This document shows, in pieces, positions 59,524 through 64,000 of a stretch of DNA of 64,000 bases (positions within the stretch are counted from its first letter, which is position 1; each line of letters opens with the position of its first letter). The translations under genes and the position numbers were made by a program. The DNA is from Phoronis australis (lineage: Eukaryota; Phoronida; Phoronidae), in contig NMRA01000026.1 of assembly GCA_002633005.1 (NCBI GenBank), positions 1,570,710 to 1,634,709 on the forward strand. Direction: 5' to 3'. A model generated the notes under the pieces. It saw only the letters and a program-made list of their open reading frames with translations, did not search any database and was not told the DNA's origin.

Positions 59524-62500
59524 CTGGAAAAGAGATGGCAGCAGTGAGTGCATGGCTAAATCTAATCACAAGTACTGCATGTAATAGTATCTCTATTACT
59601 GATCATGCATAATGTTAAGCAAGTAAAATGAGTATTGCTGAGCCACACACAACTTAGTGTTTGCTAATTCCTAAATATAAAAGCAAATGTGCAGATTTTA
59701 CATTTTCAATTACCTTTGAGAGTGTGGATGTGCCTGTGGGGATAATAGGATGTGATCACTGCACAACCACAAAGTTAACATTTTAACGTAAGCAACATCC
59801 TTGGACTACCACCACTGCATTACCACTACAGTAAAAGCTCAACAATTTCAAACATAAATAATTGCCAGAACTGACGCTTTTCATTTTTCAAAGAATTCTG
59901 CCATTGTTGTGAATGCCCGCAATTTTCAAACCATATTGTTGCTACAGTGCAGAAGTTGATAAGGCAGTACTTCATGGTGCTCTTTGGTGAAGAATGAGAA
60001 AATAAACACAACTTGTAGGCAATATTCTATCCTAAATTGGTGAGATTGTACCACATTTTTACTGAATGACGAGATGTATACACAATACTGATGTTAAGAC
60101 ACAATAACCATCAACATCACACTTCTTTAGCTCAATCTGATAACAGTATCCACCTCAGCACAACAACAAATCAAAATAACACTTGCCATATTTATGACCA
60201 ATAGTACCAGATTCACACTTTCAGGGACTTGGCGTATATTTGATAAATCAGGGACTTTATCATGTGTCTGGAAAGTCTTTCTGGAGCACATTTAGTTTTA
60301 ATTTTGTAATCAAAAAATCCAACTTTTAGAGAATGTGAAGCTATCATTTTTTGTGCTCATGGAGTAAGTAAATTTATCCCATGCCCGTTGAATCTGTCGA
60401 GGCAAATACGGCCATGAAATAAAGTTTTCCGTATTCCCCTCCCGCACTACTTTAACAGCGACCTCTGAAATGGAAAGTTCAAAAGGTAGGCCAATGTCGA
60501 CTCGACGTCTTCAGCCGGTTCGATCATCAAACTTTCCGAATATAGTTTGAAGTAACACAGTTCCAACAGTGTAACTAACACTCGACATGCAACCAGGCCC
60601 TAAACGTAAAACCTGGAACAAAACTGTTAATTTTTTTATGTCTCAGTTTTCAATTGCTGAATAATATATCGTCTGCAACTCAGGCGCCGATTCCTAGGAA
60701 ATTAAAATATCAAATATTGTTGTTTTTAGCTATTTCCAGGAGATGTTACAAGTTCATTCCTCAGTTGCCGTTGTTTTCATCTTTGCTACATCTTTTCAAG
60801 AAATAAATCGTTACTTTTAAAACTGTTACTTTTACAAGAGAAAACGTGCAACCTAACGCGCAAGTACATACATATAGGATGTAATCCGCCATGTGAACAG
60901 TCTGAGTGAAGTATTTAAAAAATCTGCCGAAAAATGCAAGAAACTTAGGGATTCGAAGCGCATGGGATAAATACAAAACGTACCTCGATTGGCGTTCATG
61001 AAGTCTTGGTCGATAGTCGGAATAACGTCTCGTGGGATATTACTTCATGTATGCCACTCTCAGTGCGTTTTGTGTATTTATTATTTGAACTGATACCAGC
61101 TGAGAAAAGGCAGCAAAATGTGAATCACTATTGTTTAGAAAAATATTTCTCAGTAGTTCATACACCGTTTTACCCCTTAATTATCCCCTTTTTAGATAAC
61201 TAATATCCACTGTGCAAACATTTGTTCAAATAGTATACTATTTAATTAAAATGAAGTTTTGGTGCCAGTATTATTTGTTGAACCAGCTTGTCAAGATGTA
61301 GGTCTAAGTGAATCAAGTTGATGTTTGACACATAAAACTGTCCAAAAATACTCGGATAAAACACCCCACCATGACCGCTGAGCACAAGCGGAATTCCCCA
61401 CCATGATGGCCCAGAGTAGGCGGAATTCCCCACCATGATGGCCCAGTGTAGGCAGAATTCCCCACCATGATGGCCCAGTGTAGGCAGAATTCCCCACCAT
61501 GATGGCCCAGTGTAGGCGGAATTCACCAACAGAGTCACTAAAATGACACGTGAAGGTGAAACAGTATATTGTCTGATAACTTTTGGCGTGTACTGTCAAC
61601 TCAGAAAATAATGGTTTGTGAAACGAGAATTGTAACAGAGTAGGGTGACGGAATTAGCAGTCACACTATACATTGCTCTGGGGTTCAGGTCAAAACGTCG
61701 ACGAATACAATATCTTTGTTTATGTATGCACTGGTCTTAGAGTTCATACTTATATTTTGGCCAAAAACAAATGTGATGACGGAATCAAGTGTTATTGTTT
61801 GCTGTTTTACTTGCACAATATTGTATAGTAAGGGCGTACCTGACTGTGAAAGATCATTACCTATTGCTCTCTTAGCTGAATGCTCTTTACTGTTTTTGAA
61901 AAAATACATTGACCCATTCAAATAATATAGTGAAAGTACATATCTTTCCAAGCAAAATGGGGGGCTCTATTGAAGGGATCCCTGATGATAACATCAACTG
62001 TCATTTTTTAGTTATTTCATACGTATACCCTTTTACTTTAAGGAGCTCCCTCTAAGAGGTTGTCCACTCTTAGAAGTGGGCTCAAAGCATTTGGCCCTTA
62101 TGCCCTCTTATAAATAAGTCACCAATCACAAAACCCTGAAATCAAAACTACTGCTCTTACCATAAGCAATAATGCTGTACGTGTTTATACAAAACTCACC
62201 AGAAGCAGCATTTAGTCTACATTGCCTGAGTGCACTAGTCAAGGACCAAATGGTGGCTTCACTTCCATTCGTATCCCACCATTTAAGCAACATCTGCCAG
62301 GTCTGTTCTTTGACCTTTCTGACGTCATTATCTATCTCAGCTATTACAACCTCTTTGAGACCTAGCGCACGAGCCAGAAATTTCCAGTTTTTAAGGACTC
62401 CAGCCTCTTCTATCAAAATCTGGAAGACTTCTTGACTGATTACTGAAAATCACAACATAAACATATCAAACGGGTCAACAACAAGAGAGCTGCAATTATG

Positions 62501-63640
62501 TTCAAGTTCTGAGCAGCAAATTAAGAAAACTATGAACATTGTTATTCTACAACGTAATTCTTTAAACTTGATACATAAAATTCGATATCAATATCTGAGA
62601 AATCATCAAGTTTAAGGGGCATAAAAGCATAATTGGGCAAAAATTAAATCTGTAGTGCAGTATTTTTAAGTTGATGGCTTTTTCCAAAGGAGAAGATCCA
62701 CCAGCAATGAGCAAAAAGATACAAAACTTGCTTTTTTATGAATCATCGCTTAGCAAATCATCTCATTATAAACATTGCTTAACAATTGCATATGTGGCTA
62801 TGGTTGAAATTGATGTGGGCAGGCGTTTTTTTCTTTAAATAGGTGAGCACAGGTCCCAAAAATAACTCAGGGTGCAGACCAGAACCAACTGCATATTTAG
62901 GCTTTAAGTTAATTTCAGCAGTCTCCATAAGGGACAGCAAGATATTCAGGCTATCACCCTTGGTGAAGGTGACAAAAAAGTACATGTCAGGACAACACTG
63001 ATGTATGTTCGTAGAAAGTGATGTGTGCAGGCACAACCCAGCCTAACAACCAAAGGATGTGGAAACATTTCTATGGTTACGCCTCTATATTCCAGATGGC
63101 ATCCTTTAAACTCCAGACCATTGCTCTTAACTCCAAACATGCATTGAAAATGGACCATAAATGAAAAAGGATACGTGACAATGGAACAGCAAGATTCTGC
63201 TATTTATTGTGCATGTGTTGTATACGAGAAACGTTGTCTGACCCGAATGAAACCATAAAAAATTTACTTGTACTTTTTCTGCAATTTATTGTCACAGTTC
63301 TAAAACAAATTTCAATGTCCTGTCCAAAAATGACATTCGATTCAAAACCTCGAAAAATTATGCTATTTCAATACAGTAAACCTTTCACATTTCCCAAGTC
63401 AAAAATTGCTTGAAAATCAGGTCGGCTGAGTTCACTTTCAAGTCGAATTATGTTGACTGGTACAATTTTCAGGTCGATCCACTGCTCGTTATGTCAAACA
63501 ATGAATCTTCAAGTTTTTTACACCATATCACCTGTAAACTGAGGTTCCTCCGATGAACACTTTTCTGACACAACAGTGTTACGTAGCTGTTGACCAAGCA
63601 ATTGATGAGCGGGGTCTTTCATTATGGCATCACAGAAAGC
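59501..63640 (-). CDS. CARD/death-domain adaptor, CRADD-like, 3' part
   Basis: Three exons on the minus strand: 63640-63532, 62442-62200, 59523-59501. The first begins AFCDAIMKDPAHQLLGQQL, which resembles the last helices of a CARD (compare F..L...-L...L in CRADD/RAIDD). A short linker leads to a death domain: FQILIEEAGVLKNWKFLARALG, then EIDNDVRKVKEQTWQMLLKW and IWSLTSALRQCRLNAAS, with the family's W..LA..LGL and M/L..W cores. The final exon adds EKLVRTF and a stop. Such adaptors link receptors or PIDD-type platforms to caspases through death-fold contacts. CARD plus C-terminal death domain is the CRADD layout. A DED-DD (FADD-like) or longer protein cannot be excluded because the N-terminus lies past the window. 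Confidence 0.62.
60400..61360. other. Adaptor gene intron, no feature recognised
   Basis: Part of the 2.7-kb intron between the death-domain exon and the proposed terminal exon. AT-rich, with only short chance frames. Confidence 0.35.
61361..61535. repeat. 32-bp minisatellite, 4-5 copies
   Basis: GAATTCCCCACCATGATGGC begins each unit, with starts at 61391, 61423, 61455, 61487 and 61519, exactly 32 bases apart. A degenerate copy precedes it. Units contain the CCATGATGG near-palindrome. Because 32 is not a multiple of three, the Trp-rich frames across it are not a protein repeat. Confidence 0.95.
61697..61785 (-). repeat. Dispersed repeat, copy 2
   Basis: Reverse-strand relative of 52575-52665, inside the adaptor gene intron. 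Confidence 0.7.
62200..62442 (-). CDS. Adaptor exon: death domain
   Basis: Acceptor GTTGTGATTTTCAG, donor TTCTG/GTGAGT, 243 bases. It encodes almost the whole death domain. The conserved Trp residues and the LGL turn are intact. Confidence 0.82.
62443..63531 (-). other. Adaptor gene intron, no feature recognised
   Basis: The intron between the CARD-like and death-domain exons. AT-rich, no recognised element. Confidence 0.4.
63532..63640 (-). CDS. Adaptor exon: end of CARD-like domain and linker
   Basis: Acceptor CATTTCTTCTTACTAG, donor ACAG/GTGATA. 36 codons plus one base, which closes in phase with the death-domain exon. Confidence 0.6.
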
Positions 63641-64000
63641 CTAGTAAGAAGAAATGTGTACACGAACTTTAAACCTTTAAAAATATCCACAACAATACAA
63701 TGTTGGGTAGCCCATACCTACACCTGCCAATAAGCCACAGTAATGGTTGAATACTTTGTGCATTTTTGTACAAGAAGACATGGAAACAATGAAAGATTCA
63801 ACAAGGCAGCAGCAGTAATAATGTCTTCCATGCACTTCTTCTGTTACACGTCACCTTCCCATCTGTTGAATAGCTTTGATAATAGAAATGTGTCAGTTTT
63901 AGACACATCTTACAGAGCCTCATCATTTGTTAAATAAGGTCAGTAATTCAAAAATGTTTAAGCACAGCTAAATGACTCACAATGCAAGTTCTGTTTAAAA
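63641..64000 (-). other. Upstream part of the adaptor gene, no exon recognised
   Basis: The rest of the CARD and the start codon are expected upstream of 63640, but I see no convincing exon before the window ends. Confidence 0.35.

Noticed and set aside
61242-61599. Overlapping frames with Trp/Gly-rich repeats
   Set aside because: Produced by the 32-bp minisatellite. The unit is not a multiple of three, so the repeat does not preserve a protein frame.

Overview
This is a 64-kb piece of an animal nuclear genome. It is AT-rich, its genes have many GT-AG introns, the intergenic DNA is full of transposon remnants, and it contains one 820-base assembly gap and two isolated N bases. The gene content (an SR splicing factor, an UNC93/MFS protein, a GT31 glycosyltransferase and a CARD/death-domain adaptor) and the mix of non-LTR, Penelope-like and fold-back elements suit a marine invertebrate, perhaps a non-vertebrate deuterostome. 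I cannot name the species.

Layout. (1) 0-3.2 kb: a split fold-back transposon, then an intact single-exon beta-1,3-galactosyltransferase-like gene (+). (2) 4.2-7.5 kb: a decayed, 5'-truncated non-LTR retrotransposon (-) ending in a GA/TC microsatellite. (3) 12.1-26.8 kb: SRSF2 on the minus strand, three coding exons, 198 residues, with two large introns full of repeats. These include a tandem array carrying CTCF-like motifs, a ~0.9-kb duplication at 15.9/17.5 kb, a second duplication flanking the assembly gap, and two large inverted repeats. (4) 26.6-31.8 kb: the spacer between SRSF2 and MFSD11, with promoter-like palindromes and one unrecognised 176-codon ORF. (5) 31.8-55.1 kb: MFSD11 on the plus strand, complete in 14 coding exons (456 residues), including a GC-AG intron. 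Its introns hold a composite inverted-repeat element with a copy of a neighbouring intronic segment, a 25-bp minisatellite and a decayed Penelope-like GIY-YIG element. (6) 55.7-57 kb: two related short inverted-repeat elements. (7) 57.7-64 kb: the 3' part of a CARD-plus-death-domain adaptor (CRADD/RAIDD-like) on the minus strand, converging on MFSD11, with its N-terminus beyond the window.

SRSF2 and MFSD11 lie head to head, as they do in human, so the pair is probably an ancient conserved linkage. The genes do not form one pathway: galactosyltransferase (Golgi glycosylation), SRSF2 (pre-mRNA splicing), MFSD11 (membrane protein of unknown transport activity) and the adaptor (death-fold signalling) are independent. 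Exon boundaries were set by reading splice sites and phases by eye and have not been checked against transcripts.
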